Program-made: the position numbers and the translations under genes
Shown here: positions 15,760-24,142 of the stretch, in pieces
Position numbering within the stretch: the stretch's first letter is position 1
Layout: every line of letters begins with the position of its first letter
The notes under the pieces: generated by a model
What the model was told of the DNA's origin: nothing
Databases searched by the model: none
Seen by the model: the letters and a program-made list of their open reading frames with translations, nothing else
Assembly (NCBI GenBank): GCA_026988435.1
Contig: JALSLH010000005.1
Coordinates: 86,831-130,426 of the forward strand
Source: Methylophaga sp.
GTDB lineage: Bacteria > Pseudomonadota > Gammaproteobacteria > Nitrosococcales > Methylophagaceae
Length of the DNA stretch: 43,596 nucleotides
Direction: 5' to 3'

Positions 15760-17487
15760 ATGGCCGGTCAAATTCCCCCACAATTTATTGATGACTTATT
15801 AACTCGTGTTGATATTGTTGATGTAGTTGATGCACGCGTACCATTAAAAAAGGCCGGCAAGAACCTACAAGCCTGCTGCCCATTCCACAATGAAAAAACG
15901 CCCTCGTTTACAGTAAGTCCAGATAAACAGTTTTATCACTGCTTTGGTTGCGGCGCACATGGTACCGCGATTGGCTTTTTGATGGAATATGATCAAATGA
16001 GCTTCCCTGAATCTATTCAGGAGCTGGCGGATTTAGTTGGTATGACAGTTCCGACAACCAGCTTTGCTGCCGCACAACCTTCAAAGCAGAATTTGTATGA
16101 CTTAATGGACAAAGTTAGCCAATATTATGTTCACCAGCTACAAAATCATCCGCAAAAAACCGCCTTTGTAAATTATTTAGAGCAACGCGGTCTTTCAGCA
16201 CAGATCATTGAACACTTCAATATTGGTATGGCACCTGATGGCTGGGATAATATTCTCAAAACGTTCGGTGCAAATGAGCAAACGCGTAAGCAGTTAGATG
16301 AAGTGGGTTTATTAAGTAGCAATGATAAAGGTCGTCAGTATGATCGCTTCCGCAATCGCATTATGTTCCCGATCCGTGATCGTCGTGGCAGAGTTGTTGG
16401 TTTTGGCGGTCGCGTATTAGATGACAGTACTCCGAAATATTTAAACTCACCTGAAACACCGCTTTTTCACAAAGGTAATGAACTTTATGGCTTGTTTCAG
16501 GCGCGTAAAGCTAATCGTAAATTAGAGCGGATCATTATTGTTGAAGGCTATATGGATGTAATTGCATTAGCTGAGCATGGCATCACTAATTCGGTGGCAA
16601 CCTTAGGCACGGCAACTACACCTGATCATTTACGCCAATTATTACGCAGTTCACCGGAACTCGTCTTTTGTTTTGATGGTGATCGTGCTGGCCGCGAAGC
16701 CGCATGGCGAGCAGCAGAGAATGCGATGCCATTATTGGGCGGCAATCATCAATTAAAATTTATGTTTTTACCCGATGGAGAAGATCCCGATAGTGTTGTG
16801 AGGCAACAAGGCGCAGATCAATTTAATGCCTTAGTTGATCAGGCGCAAAATTATTCAGATTTTTTCTTAGCGACGTTGGAGGCACAAGTTGATACCAGCT
16901 CAATGGATGGTCAATCTCGATTAATTGCAATTGCCGAGCCTTATCTTAGGAAGATCCCTGAGGGTGTGTATCGTGACATGCTAGAACAACGGTTGACAGA
17001 AAAAGCAAATATGAGCGCAGCCATGTTGCACAAATATCTGGGAAAACCAGCTGAAACAAACGCTAAAATCCGTAAAAAGACGTTAAAATCATCAACGGCC
17101 ATTTCGCCCGTGCGCATGGCGATTACGATTTTATTACAACATCCTGAACTTCATGCTGGGATAGGTGCTTTCGATAAACTGACTACATTAGAGCGGCCGG
17201 GTCTAACTATTTTAGTACAAATGCTTGAAACTTTAAGCAAGAACCCTCATCTAACTACAGCAATGCTATTAGAGCGTGCTCGGGGTGAACAACATGAAGG
17301 ACACTTGCGCCAGTTAGCGCAACAGTCGCTGACATTAAGTGCTGATAAATTACAGCATGAGCTGATTGGAATTGTTCAGCAACTGCAGCAACAAGCGGTT
17401 GAACAACGCCACGCGTATTTAGTAGCAAAGGGTTTAAGCAACTTAACAGCTGAAGAGCGGGTAGAGATTAACAGCTTAAACAGCTAA
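15760..17487 (+). CDS. dnaG: DNA primase
   Basis: This 575-residue protein has three parts. The N-terminal CHC2 zinc finger has Cys40, His43, Cys61 and Cys64 (CCPFHNEKTPSF and CFGCGAHG). The central TOPRIM catalytic core has IVEGYMDVIALAEHG and FCFDGDRAGREAAWRA. The C-terminal helical helicase-binding region follows. It makes RNA primers for replication and interacts with DnaB. The length is typical. Confidence 0.98.
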   Translation: MAGQIPPQFIDDLLTRVDIVDVVDARVPLKKAGKNLQACCPFHNEKTPSFTVSPDKQFYHCFGCGAHGTAIGFLMEYDQMSFPESIQELADLVGMTVPTTSFAAAQPSKQNLYDLMDKVSQYYVHQLQNHPQKTAFVNYLEQRGLSAQIIEHFNIGMAPDGWDNILKTFGANEQTRKQLDEVGLLSSNDKGRQYDRFRNRIMFPIRDRRGRVVGFGGRVLDDSTPKYLNSPETPLFHKGNELYGLFQARKANRKLERIIIVEGYMDVIALAEHGITNSVATLGTATTPDHLRQLLRSSPELVFCFDGDRAGREAAWRAAENAMPLLGGNHQLKFMFLPDGEDPDSVVRQQGADQFNALVDQAQNYSDFFLATLEAQVDTSSMDGQSRLIAIAEPYLRKIPEGVYRDMLEQRLTEKANMSAAMLHKYLGKPAETNAKIRKKTLKSSTAISPVRMAITILLQHPELHAGIGAFDKLTTLERPGLTILVQMLETLSKNPHLTTAMLLERARGEQHEGHLRQLAQQSLTLSADKLQHELIGIVQQLQQQAVEQRHAYLVAKGLSNLTAEERVEINSLNS

Positions 17488-17529
17488 AATCTGCGCAAAC
17501 AAAAACGTGCATTATTATGGACTTATCGT

Positions 17530-17535
17530 TATAAT
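17530..17535 (+). promoter_or_regulatory. Candidate -10 element before rpoD
   Basis: TATAAT occurs 41 nt before the rpoD start, inside a small GGAC...GTCC dyad. No good -35 is visible at 16-18 nt upstream, so a promoter here is plausible but not strong. It would give rpoD and the tRNA expression separate from dnaG. Confidence 0.4.
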
Positions 17536-17576
17536 GTCCGGCTACGTAAAATACATACGATGAAAAAAGAGGTCCA

Positions 17577-19376
17577 ATGAAAGATCAACAATCACGCATT
17601 AAAGAACTCATTACGCTAGGTAAGGAACGCGGTTACCTTACTTATGGTGAGATCAATGACCACTTGCCTGAAGATCTAATTGACGCGGATCAAATCGAAG
17701 ACATTATCAGTATGTTTAGTGATTTGGGCATCATGGTGCATGAAGATGGCTTAGATACTGATGAAATGGAACGCTTAGCTGAAGCGGCATCTAGTAATGA
17801 CGATGTTTCCGCTGATGAGGCTGCAGCCGTATTAGCAAGCTCAGACGGTGAGTTTGGTCGTACAACGGATCCAGTTCGCATGTATATGCGGGAAATGGGC
17901 TCGGTTGAGCTCTTAACACGTGAAGGCGAGATTGTTATCGCAAAACGTATTGAAGCCGGCCTGCGTGAAAGCTTACGCATGCTATCAACTTATGAACCTT
18001 GCATCACCACCTTTTTAGCACAATGTGATGCTATAGAAGCCGGTGACTTACGCTTAAATGATTTGATTAAAGGCTTTATTCTTCCTGAAGATATTGATGC
18101 TGATATTGTTATCCCTACACCCGTAATCAAAGGTGCAGATAATGTAGATGATGAGGAAGAAGATACCGGCCCTGTAGGACCTGATCCAGAAGAAGCGAAA
18201 GAGCGCTTTGATGCTTTACGCAAAGCTTATTCTGATGCAAAAAATGCGACAGAAGAAAATTTTGCTGCAGCACAAGAGCAAGTTACTAGCCTGTTTATGG
18301 AGTTTAAATTAACGCCAAAAACGTTAATCCTCCTTAATAGTTTAATGCGAGATACCGTTTCAGTTATCCGTCAACAAGAACGCACAATTTCAAAAATTGT
18401 GGTGGATACGGCCCGAATGAATCGCCGTGACTTTATTGATTCATTTACGGGCAACGAAGTAAACCTTCAATGGACGGATAAACATATCCGTGCAAAAAAA
18501 CACTATTCATCAACGATTAAGAAAAATCTTGATACTATTTTAGCGGCTCAATCAACGCTGGCAGAGTTAGCGGAAGAACGCGGCATTAATATTGCTGAAA
18601 TTAAAGAAATTAACCGTCAAATGTCAATTTCAGAAGCAAAAGCACGACGTGCCAAAAAAGAAATGGTCGAAGCAAACTTGCGTCTTGTTATTTCGATTGC
18701 AAAAAAATACACCAACCGTGGTTTACAATTCCTAGATTTAATCCAAGAAGGCAACATCGGCTTAATGAAAGCGGTAGATAAATTTGAATATCAACGCGGT
18801 TACAAATTTTCAACGTATGCAACGTGGTGGATCCGTCAAGCAATCACACGTTCAATTGCCGACCAAGCACGTACAATTCGTATCCCAGTACACATGATTG
18901 AAACAATCAACAAACTGAACCGAATTGCACGTCAAATGCTACAAGAAATGGGGCGAGAACCCACACCAGACGAACTGGCGGAACGAGTTGAAATGCCCGT
19001 GGACAAAGTGCGTAAGGTTCTGAAAATTTCAAAAGAACCTATTTCGATGGAAACACCAATTGGTGATGATGAAGATTCGCACCTAGGCGATTTTGTAGAA
19101 GATGTGAATGTAATTTCACCACAAGATTCAGCAATGAACGAAGGCCTGAGAGAAGCGACCCAAGGCATTCTTGGTGGCTTAACAGAGCGTGAAGCTAAAG
19201 TATTGCGCATGCGTTTTGGTATCGACATGAACACTGATCATACTTTAGAAGAAGTAGGTAAACAGTTCGACGTAACACGTGAACGTATTCGCCAAATCGA
19301 GGCAAAAGCATTGCGTAAATTACGTCATCCAACACGTTCAGATCAACTAAGAAGCTTCTTAGATTTAGACAATTAA
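17577..19376 (+). CDS. rpoD: RNA polymerase primary sigma factor (sigma-70)
   Basis: This 599-residue protein has all primary sigma regions. Region 1.1 is at the N-terminus, followed by an acidic stretch. Region 1.2 begins around [20 protein letters not shown] and the non-conserved region follows. Region 2 contains [25 protein letters not shown] and [14 protein letters not shown]. Region 4 has the helix-turn-helix [20 protein letters not shown]. The RBS AGAGG precedes ATG 17577. The tRNA follows only 6 nt after the stop. Confidence 0.99.
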   Translation: MKDQQSRIKELITLGKERGYLTYGEINDHLPEDLIDADQIEDIISMFSDLGIMVHEDGLDTDEMERLAEAASSNDDVSADEAAAVLASSDGEFGRTTDPVRMYMREMGSVELLTREGEIVIAKRIEAGLRESLRMLSTYEPCITTFLAQCDAIEAGDLRLNDLIKGFILPEDIDADIVIPTPVIKGADNVDDEEEDTGPVGPDPEEAKERFDALRKAYSDAKNATEENFAAAQEQVTSLFMEFKLTPKTLILLNSLMRDTVSVIRQQERTISKIVVDTARMNRRDFIDSFTGNEVNLQWTDKHIRAKKHYSSTIKKNLDTILAAQSTLAELAEERGINIAEIKEINRQMSISEAKARRAKKEMVEANLRLVISIAKKYTNRGLQFLDLIQEGNIGLMKAVDKFEYQRGYKFSTYATWWIRQAITRSIADQARTIRIPVHMIETINKLNRIARQMLQEMGREPTPDELAERVEMPVDKVRKVLKISKEPISMETPIGDDEDSHLGDFVEDVNVISPQDSAMNEGLREATQGILGGLTEREAKVLRMRFGIDMNTDHTLEEVGKQFDVTRERIRQIEAKALRKLRHPTRSDQLRSFLDLDN

Positions 19377-19382
19377 GATTAT

Positions 19383-19459
19383 GGGCCTGTAGCTCAGTTG
19401 GTTAGAGCAGGGGACTCATAATCCCTTTGTCCGGGGTTCAAGTCCCTGCAGGCCCACCA
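19383..19459 (+). tRNA. tRNA with CAU anticodon (Ile2-like or Met)
   Basis: This 77-nt cloverleaf includes an encoded CCA. The acceptor stem is GGGCCTG/CAGGCCC, the D arm GCTC...GAGC, the anticodon CAT at 19417-19419 in loop CTCATAA, and the T arm contains GGTTCAAGTCC. The anticodon-arm neighbourhood ACTCATAATC and the TTCAAGTCC T-loop resemble tRNA-Ile2, in which C34 is changed to lysidine by TilS. Elongator tRNA-Met cannot be excluded by eye. It starts 6 nt after the rpoD stop and therefore appears to be processed from the rpoD transcript. Confidence 0.96.
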
Positions 19460-19469
19460 TATAAATCAA

Positions 19470-19504
19470 AGCCTTAGCACTATTTTCGGTGTTGGGGCTT
19501 TTTT
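19470..19504 (+). terminator. Terminator after the tRNA
   Basis: AGCCTTAGCAC and GTGTTGGGGCT pair (with G-U wobbles) around a short loop and are followed by a run of T. It ends the rpoD-tRNA transcript. Its right half from 19483 is duplicated exactly at 21899-21920. Confidence 0.8.
19483..19504. repeat. Left 22-bp direct repeat (att-like)
   Basis: The sequence TTTTCGGTGTTGGGGC followed by six T is identical to 21899-21920. It is the 3' half of the tRNA-proximal terminator. Two copies of GGGTCATG with an 11-bp period follow at 19507-19514 and 19518-19525, suggestive of recombinase-type sites. Confidence 0.75.
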
Positions 19505-19636
19505 ACGGGTCATGGCAGGGTCATGTTTTGGCTATGGTCACCAAGGGGGTGATATTCTCGTATCATTGTGGGAGCTAATTTTTCTGAGATCTTTTATCCA
19601 TGCTTTAATGCCCAATCTTTAAGATTAGATCGGTAC

Positions 19637-19825
19637 TTACTGTCCGATAAACAGTGGTGGTCCACCGAGTAAAAATTCCAACACTAGGCCTATACCGAAA
19701 AGATCGAGCAGCACATTTAAGTAGCCCTTCTTTATCTTTTGAATGACGTGATTAATGTTTTTCACTAACTGCTCGTACATAGTGTCATCAGGAAGACCTT
19801 TCGATCTTCTAGTTCTAATCCTCAC
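19637..19825 (-). CDS. Small hypothetical protein, hydrophobic C-terminus
   Basis: This 62-residue frame starts at a GTG, and the frame is open upstream to just after the fic stop without another usual start codon. The product is basic at the N-terminus and has a hydrophobic, Gly/Leu-rich tail (about 40-62) that could be one membrane segment. It follows fic on the same strand and may be cotranscribed. No recognisable family; it may be the truncated end of a larger gene. Confidence 0.35.
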   Translation of the reverse strand: MRIRTRRSKGLPDDTMYEQLVKNINHVIQKIKKGYLNVLLDLFGIGLVLEFLLGGPPLFIGQ

Positions 19826-19920
19826 TAATTCCTTATTGTACTCTTTCAGCGATATATCACCTTTAAGTGCAGACTGGTTAAGGATGTCTTTCTTACTTGC
19901 TTCCTGCTTACCTTCCCTTG

Positions 19921-21063
19921 TTAAGCTGCACGTCTAAAAATCATTAAGTAGTCTTTAAACCAAAACATTCTGTTTCGACGCTTCCCCGTCAACTCTTCTA
20001 AAACACCATGTTTAACCAAATCATTAATTAAATACGTTGCAGTATTCGTTTCCACGTCTAATAACTTACTCACTGTTTTAATATCGATAACAGGTTGTCG
20101 ATAAAGTGTTTTCATCAAATGCTGAGCGTTATCTTGCCTGCGCGTACTAAATCGAGGCAATACTTCACGTTCTAATGATTCTTTTAACACCAAAATATCT
20201 TTAAACACTTGTATTGAGTTTTGTGCCGTTTCGCGCACGCCAAATAAGAAAAAAACCAACCATTCATGCATTTGATTTTTTTCACGCACCGCCATTAACC
20301 GATCAACATAGTCTGTTTTATGTCGTTCAAAATAGTCCGACAAATACAAAGCAGGTTTGTGCAACAAACCAAAACCGGCAAAATATAAAGCGATCATCAA
20401 CCGCCCTAATCGTCCATTACCATCTAAAAATGGATGAATGGTTTCAAATTGATAATGCAAAATGGCAATTTTAATCAAATGGGGAACATGCAACTGTTCA
20501 TTATGAATAAACTTTTCCATATCACTCATTAAATCAGCCACCTTGTCATGGTGTGGCGGTACAAATACCGCATTTTTTAGGCTCACCCCTATCCAGTTCT
20601 GGCTTGCACGAAATTCCCCGGGCAACTTGGTCTCGCCACGCACTCCCTGCATTAAGATCTTATGCGTTTCTTTTAATAAGCGGTTAGAAAGCGGCAATGC
20701 GTCAAGTTGCTCAATCGCACTATTAATGGCTTTAATATAATTTTGAACCTCCTCCCAATCATCCCGTTTTTGTGGCTCAACATCTTCCACATCAAGAAAG
20801 GCCTCTTCCATGTTGGTGCTGGTACCTTCCAAGCGACTTGATTCCGTCGCCTCTTTTGTGATGTGCATACGAATAAAAAAATCCACATCGGGTACCAATT
20901 GCGAAAAGGCATTTAATTCGCCTAATGCGCGGTCAGCCTCACTCAGCAGCGTTAATATTTCACCATCAGCGATTTCCCATGGATGATTAATTGATGTCGG
21001 TAAAAAGCTGTGATATTGATATTGCTCTTCGTAAGTGCCTGATAAATAGTCGTGTAAATTCAT
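19921..21063 (-). CDS. fic: Fic family protein adenylyltransferase, self-inhibited class
   Basis: This 380-residue protein has the full Fic motif HPFLDGNGRLGR at residues 210-221 with catalytic His210. Upstream it has the beta-hairpin flap (NWIGVSLKNAVFVPP). Residues 75-80 (SSRLEG) match the inhibitory helix motif [S/T]xxxE[G/N], with Glu79 positioned before the Fic core, as in the class II, SoFic-like group. The C-terminus (about 310-378) is a winged-helix DNA-binding-like domain. Fic proteins transfer AMP to target hydroxyls, and the inhibitory Glu blocks ATP binding. The target is unknown. No clear RBS precedes ATG 21063; a 33-bp palindrome lies 73-105 nt upstream. Confidence 0.95.
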   Translation of the reverse strand: MNLHDYLSGTYEEQYQYHSFLPTSINHPWEIADGEILTLLSEADRALGELNAFSQLVPDVDFFIRMHITKEATESSRLEGTSTNMEEAFLDVEDVEPQKRDDWEEVQNYIKAINSAIEQLDALPLSNRLLKETHKILMQGVRGETKLPGEFRASQNWIGVSLKNAVFVPPHHDKVADLMSDMEKFIHNEQLHVPHLIKIAILHYQFETIHPFLDGNGRLGRLMIALYFAGFGLLHKPALYLSDYFERHKTDYVDRLMAVREKNQMHEWLVFFLFGVRETAQNSIQVFKDILVLKESLEREVLPRFSTRRQDNAQHLMKTLYRQPVIDIKTVSKLLDVETNTATYLINDLVKHGVLEELTGKRRNRMFWFKDYLMIFRRAA

Positions 21064-21135
21064 TTTAAGTCAGAAATAACCATGGTATCTACAATAAGGA
21101 GCTCATTATATCAGAAACATGCTATTCACCCCTTG

Positions 21136-21168
21136 TTATTTCAGAAACTATCATAGTTTATGAAATAA
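21136..21168. promoter_or_regulatory. 33-bp near-perfect palindrome upstream of fic
   Basis: The two 16-nt arms 21136-21151 and 21153-21168 around a central C match at 15 of 16 positions; key half-site TTATTTCA..AAACTAT. It lies between fic (minus) and a short plus-strand ORF. It is a strong operator candidate, possibly bound by the winged-helix tail of Fic or by a lost partner regulator. The motif TCAGAAA occurs at 21070, 21111, 21141 and 21182, spaced 41, 30 and 41 nt. Confidence 0.65.
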
Positions 21169-21178
21169 AGGATTTATA

Positions 21179-21247
21179 ATGTCAGAAACCGCCGGCTCAT
21201 ACGTACCAGTCGAGTTCGGATGCAATGCCAAGGTGGGTGACACATGA
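21179..21247 (+). pseudogene. 22-codon ORF with good RBS, probable gene remnant
   Basis: AAAGGA lies 7 nt before ATG 21179, a good ribosome site, but the frame ends at TGA 21245-21247 after 22 codons (starts MSETAGSYVPVEFG). It sits just downstream of the palindrome and divergent from fic. It looks like the 5' end of a deleted partner gene or a leader peptide. The following 21248-21286 holds nothing I can identify. Confidence 0.35.
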
Positions 21248-21286
21248 ATACATGATCTTCAAGGTTAATTCGTTTTAAAGCGACCA

Positions 21287-21691
21287 CTACAGCGTGTACC
21301 CGTGTGGGTGGGGATTATGGCGAAGATCGCCTGACTCTACAAGTTGACTTGCCCCGTTGAGAAATTTTTCCAGTAATCCTGATTTCTCTCCGCTCTCGCT
21401 TGATACAAGGGTTTGGATGAGTATCGCTCGACGCATTGTTGCCTGACCAGCTCGCGTTGCTTTTGCGCCTTGTCCATTTCCCGAATCTCTAAACCTGAGT
21501 AAGCCCTTCCTGTGAACGGGCAAGTTGTTCTTGTTGGTAAATTGTCCTGTACTGAGGTCATAACGGATATTCTTGATTTCTGGAAGCTGATTGTGAATAG
21601 TAGCTAAAAACGCCGATATTAGCGAGTTAATTTTAGCTAGATCTGTATAGTTGATTTGGGTTGGCTTTCCGTTGCTACGTTCGTTGAGCAT
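21287..21691 (-). CDS. Hypothetical protein of the fic island
   Basis: This 134-residue product has no recognised family. It has a helical N-terminal part (about 14-40), a basic Gly-rich middle (LRFRDSGNGQGAKATRAGQA) and a His/Pro-rich tail (HNPHPHGYTL). Composition and the long open frame suggest it is or was coding. Its start overlaps the end of the next upstream ORF by 17 nt, suggesting coupling. Confidence 0.5.
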   Translation of the reverse strand: MLNERSNGKPTQINYTDLAKINSLISAFLATIHNQLPEIKNIRYDLSTGQFTNKNNLPVHRKGLLRFRDSGNGQGAKATRAGQATMRRAILIQTLVSSESGEKSGLLEKFLNGASQLVESGDLRHNPHPHGYTL

Positions 21692-21887
21692 ATGTTGTCT
21701 TTTTCCTTTTTTTGCTTACTCTACGCTTGGCAGGCGTTAAAAATTTGTTTGGGCTGTCTCTTAGAACAAAAGTATCTTCCCCAGTATCTCCTGATAGGCT
21801 TCCGTTGAAGCTGGTAGGTGTCTCGTTTGCTGGCTCACCGCCTGCATCGGTTTCGTGTCTGACCACCGTCATTGCTGGATAGTTCAT
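21675..21887 (-). CDS. Hypothetical 70-residue protein at the island edge
   Basis: From the ATG complement at 21885-21887 this gives a 70-residue polar product with a highly basic tail (AKRRVSKKRKKTT). AAGGA stands only 1 nt before the start, closer than usual. The frame continues upstream across the right direct repeat into the RIO kinase gene, which I treat as a shadow. Its start is 12 nt inside the right repeat boundary, so the gene belongs to the island. Not recognised. Confidence 0.4.
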   Translation of the reverse strand: MNYPAMTVVRHETDAGGEPANETPTSFNGSLSGDTGEDTFVLRDSPNKFLTPAKRRVSKKRKKTTYAQRT

Positions 21888-21898
21888 TTCCTTGGCTT

Positions 21899-21920
21899 TT
21901 TTCGGTGTTGGGGCTTTTTT
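21899..21920. repeat. Right 22-bp direct repeat (att-like)
   Basis: Exact copy of 19483-19504, but without the left arm of the terminator stem, 35 nt before the RIO kinase start. Before the proposed insertion the tRNA terminator would have lain directly upstream of the kinase gene. Confidence 0.75.
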
Positions 21921-21954
21921 GTATGGAAGGTTGAGAGTAAGATCTAGAATAACT

Positions 21955-22806
21955 ATGAAAATACCAAAACAAATCCAGCCACTTGTTGATGATGGCTTAG
22001 TCGATGAAGTTATCAGACGATTAATGAGTGGCAAAGAAGCCGATGTCTATGTTGTAAAATGTGGTGCTGAATTACGCTGCGCCAAAGTATATAAAGATGC
22101 TGCTAAGCGTGGCTTCAAACAAGCAGTGAAGTACCAGGAAGGACGAAAGGTGCGTAATAGCCGCCGTGGCAGAGCCATGGAAAAAGGCTCTAAATTTGGT
22201 CGTAAGCAGCAAGAAGAAACATGGCAAAATGCCGAAGTCGATGCGCTTTACCTGCTCGCAGGTGCCGGGATCCGGGTTCCCCAGCCCTATGATTGCCTTA
22301 ATGGGGTGTTATTGATGGAGTTGATCCTCGATGAGGATGGTCAAGTAGCGCCGCGCCTCAACGACATCTCGATGTCTGCCGAGCAAGCACGTGAAGATCA
22401 TTTAATTCTAATGTATTCCGTGATGAGAATGCTTTGTGCAGGGATTGTACATGGTGATTTGTCCGAGTTTAATGTTTTAGTTGATGAAAATGGTCCTGTC
22501 ATTATTGACCTACCTCAAGCGGTGAATGCCGCCGCGAATAATAATGCTCAATCAATGTTAGAACGTGATGTTCGAAATATAACGCGTTACTATGCTCAAT
22601 ACGCTCCAGAATTACTCAATAGTCGATATGACAAAGAAATATGGGCACTTTTTGAGAATGGTGAATTGCAGCCTGATACTGAGCTCACTGGCTATTTTGA
22701 AGAAGACACGCAAGCTGCTGATGTCGATGGCGTCATGCTTGAAATTAAAGCAATCTTAGCCGAAGAGCAGGAGCGGCAACAACGCTTGGCTGAAGAAGGT
22801 GATTAA
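21955..22806 (+). CDS. RIO1-type serine protein kinase
   Basis: This 283-residue protein from ATG 21955 carries the atypical RIO kinase core: ATP-binding Lys in the LRCAKVYKDA strand, hinge LLMELI, catalytic loop HGDLSEFNVLV with the catalytic Asp, and metal-binding Asp in VIIDLPQAV. Long RIO family N-terminal basic segments (GRKVRNSRRGRAMEKG) are present. Archaeal and eukaryotic RIO1 act in small-subunit ribosome maturation; the bacterial role is unresolved. The frame is open 21 codons further upstream, but ATG 21955 fits the family and leaves the right repeat outside. Confidence 0.93.
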   Translation: MKIPKQIQPLVDDGLVDEVIRRLMSGKEADVYVVKCGAELRCAKVYKDAAKRGFKQAVKYQEGRKVRNSRRGRAMEKGSKFGRKQQEETWQNAEVDALYLLAGAGIRVPQPYDCLNGVLLMELILDEDGQVAPRLNDISMSAEQAREDHLILMYSVMRMLCAGIVHGDLSEFNVLVDENGPVIIDLPQAVNAAANNNAQSMLERDVRNITRYYAQYAPELLNSRYDKEIWALFENGELQPDTELTGYFEEDTQAADVDGVMLEIKAILAEEQERQQRLAEEGD

Positions 22807-22861
22807 AAGTATGGTCTCTCTTTCGAGAATAATTGTGGTTGCTTCTTAGGTCTTGCCGTTG

Positions 22862-23164
22862 TTATCTTTCTTCTGCTTCCGGAAAGAGATAATCAATGCT
22901 ACTTTCATCACCAACAAGCAGTGACAGCTCTACATCAACAAAATTGTCATCACACGAACCCGCGCCAAATTGCATGGCCAAACTGGCCGCTTGTGGTGAG
23001 AAATAGACGGTCGTTGTCTTGCTTTCTTTATTGTGACTGGAAAAGATTGCCATGCCTAATGGGCGACCTGAGCCTATATATTTAGGCATAAATGCATCCA
23101 TGACTTTTTGTAGTGTTGCTGGTGCTTCACTGTCATCTAATTCTCTTGAGTACCACGTTGCCAT
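22862..23164 (-). CDS. Hypothetical 100-residue protein
   Basis: AGGAG lies 6 nt before the start, so translation is well supported. The product is acidic and apparently soluble (MATWYSRELDDSE at the start; a VYFSPQAASLAMQFGA stretch in the middle; DYLFPEAEER at the end). I do not recognise a family. It is a lone gene between the RIO kinase and the aquaporin terminator. Confidence 0.75.
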   Translation of the reverse strand: MATWYSRELDDSEAPATLQKVMDAFMPKYIGSGRPLGMAIFSSHNKESKTTTVYFSPQAASLAMQFGAGSCDDNFVDVELSLLVGDESSIDYLFPEAEER

Positions 23165-23238
23165 TTAATGCTCCTAATTATTAAGATATGATCGTATCAA
23201 CATTTGTTCAATAATCAAGATTAAATCTATAATAAAAA

Positions 23239-23269
23239 AAGCCTCAACCTTCTTACGGTGTTGAGGCTT
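23239..23269 (-). terminator. Terminator downstream of aqpZ
   Basis: AAGCCTCAAC (23239-23248) and GTTGAGGCTT (23260-23269) form a perfect 10-bp stem with an 11-nt loop. Reading the minus strand, a run of seven T follows after 23239. Confidence 0.88.
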
Positions 23270-23294
23270 CTTTTAAAATCAGTAAAACCTGTAG

Positions 23295-23990
23295 TTAGTC
23301 TTCTGTTTCAAACCATCTATAAATAATGCCTGCGAAAAGAGCACCAATGATCGGCGCTAACCAGAAAAGCCATAATTGTGATATGGCCCAGTCGCCTTGA
23401 AATAATGCAACACCGGTACTTCTTGCGGGGTTTACAGAGGTGTTGGTAACAGGAATACTGATTAAATGAATCAAGGTTAAACCTAGACCAATAGCAAGCG
23501 GTGCAAAGCCTTGTGGGGCGCGCTTATCTGTTACGCCTAAGATGATGATTAAAAACATAAAAGTCATCACTATTTCTGTAACTAATGCAGAGGCCATACT
23601 GTAACCACCTGGCGAATGTTCGCCAAAGCCATTAGATGCAAAACCAGCAGAGGCATCAAAGCCAACCTGACCTGAAGCAATTACATAAAGCACAGCCGCA
23701 CCCGCGATACCACCTGCTACTTGCGCGACGATATAGGGGCCAAGTTCAGATGATGAAAAGCGTCCACCAGACCATAAACCAATTGAAACTGCGGGGTTAA
23801 GGTGGCAGCCAGAAATATGACCAATAGCGTAGGCCATTGTTAAAACTGTCAGTCCGAATGCTAATGCAACACCTAATAAGCCAATACCTACATCAGGAAA
23901 AGCCGCCGCCAGCACCGCGCTACCACAACCGCCTAGAACAAGCCAAAATGTGCCAATAAACTCAGCACCTAGTTTTTTTGTTAATGTCAT
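23295..23990 (-). CDS. aqpZ: Aquaporin Z
   Basis: This 231-residue inner-membrane channel has six predicted helices and the two pore NPA motifs: HLNPAVSIG (Asn65) and SVNPARSTG near residue 188. The Arg after the second NPA is the selectivity-filter Arg, and the narrow water-type arrangement ([15 protein letters not shown]) favours a water channel over a glycerol facilitator. It appears monocistronic, with its own terminator. The 152-nt stretch 23991-24142 upstream holds nothing else evident. Confidence 0.96.
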   Translation of the reverse strand: MTLTKKLGAEFIGTFWLVLGGCGSAVLAAAFPDVGIGLLGVALAFGLTVLTMAYAIGHISGCHLNPAVSIGLWSGGRFSSSELGPYIVAQVAGGIAGAAVLYVIASGQVGFDASAGFASNGFGEHSPGGYSMASALVTEIVMTFMFLIIILGVTDKRAPQGFAPLAIGLGLTLIHLISIPVTNTSVNPARSTGVALFQGDWAISQLWLFWLAPIIGALFAGIIYRWFETED

Positions 23991-24142
23991 AATTGATCCT
24001 TCATTTGTTGGTTGAAAATAAAATAGCTATCGCTTTAAAATTCAGGGTATAGAGTGTTTTTACGTTAAATTATCATATCAAACAATTCGATGGTTAAGCC
24101 TACAGAGTATACAATTGAAACTGAACGTAAGCTGAACGAGCT

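Larger units (their letters stand above)
19505..21898. mobile_element. Putative 2.4-kb inserted island carrying fic
   Basis: This segment between the rpoD/tRNA terminator and the RIO kinase is bounded by an exact 22-bp direct repeat and holds only accessory content. It carries a Fic protein, two overlapping unknown minus-strand ORFs, a small hydrophobic ORF and an abortive 22-codon ORF. No integrase or transposase is recognised, so it would be a decayed or trans-mobilised element. The stretch 19505-19636 holds no gene I can support. Confidence 0.55.

Noticed and set aside
19440..19459. Classical att site in the tRNA 3' end
   Set aside because: The duplicated sequence starts 24 nt after the tRNA and does not include any tRNA bases, so integration into the tRNA itself is not supported.
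21888..22034. Extension of the 70-residue island ORF across the right repeat into the RIO gene
   Set aside because: This part is antisense to the RIO coding start and is probably a shadow.
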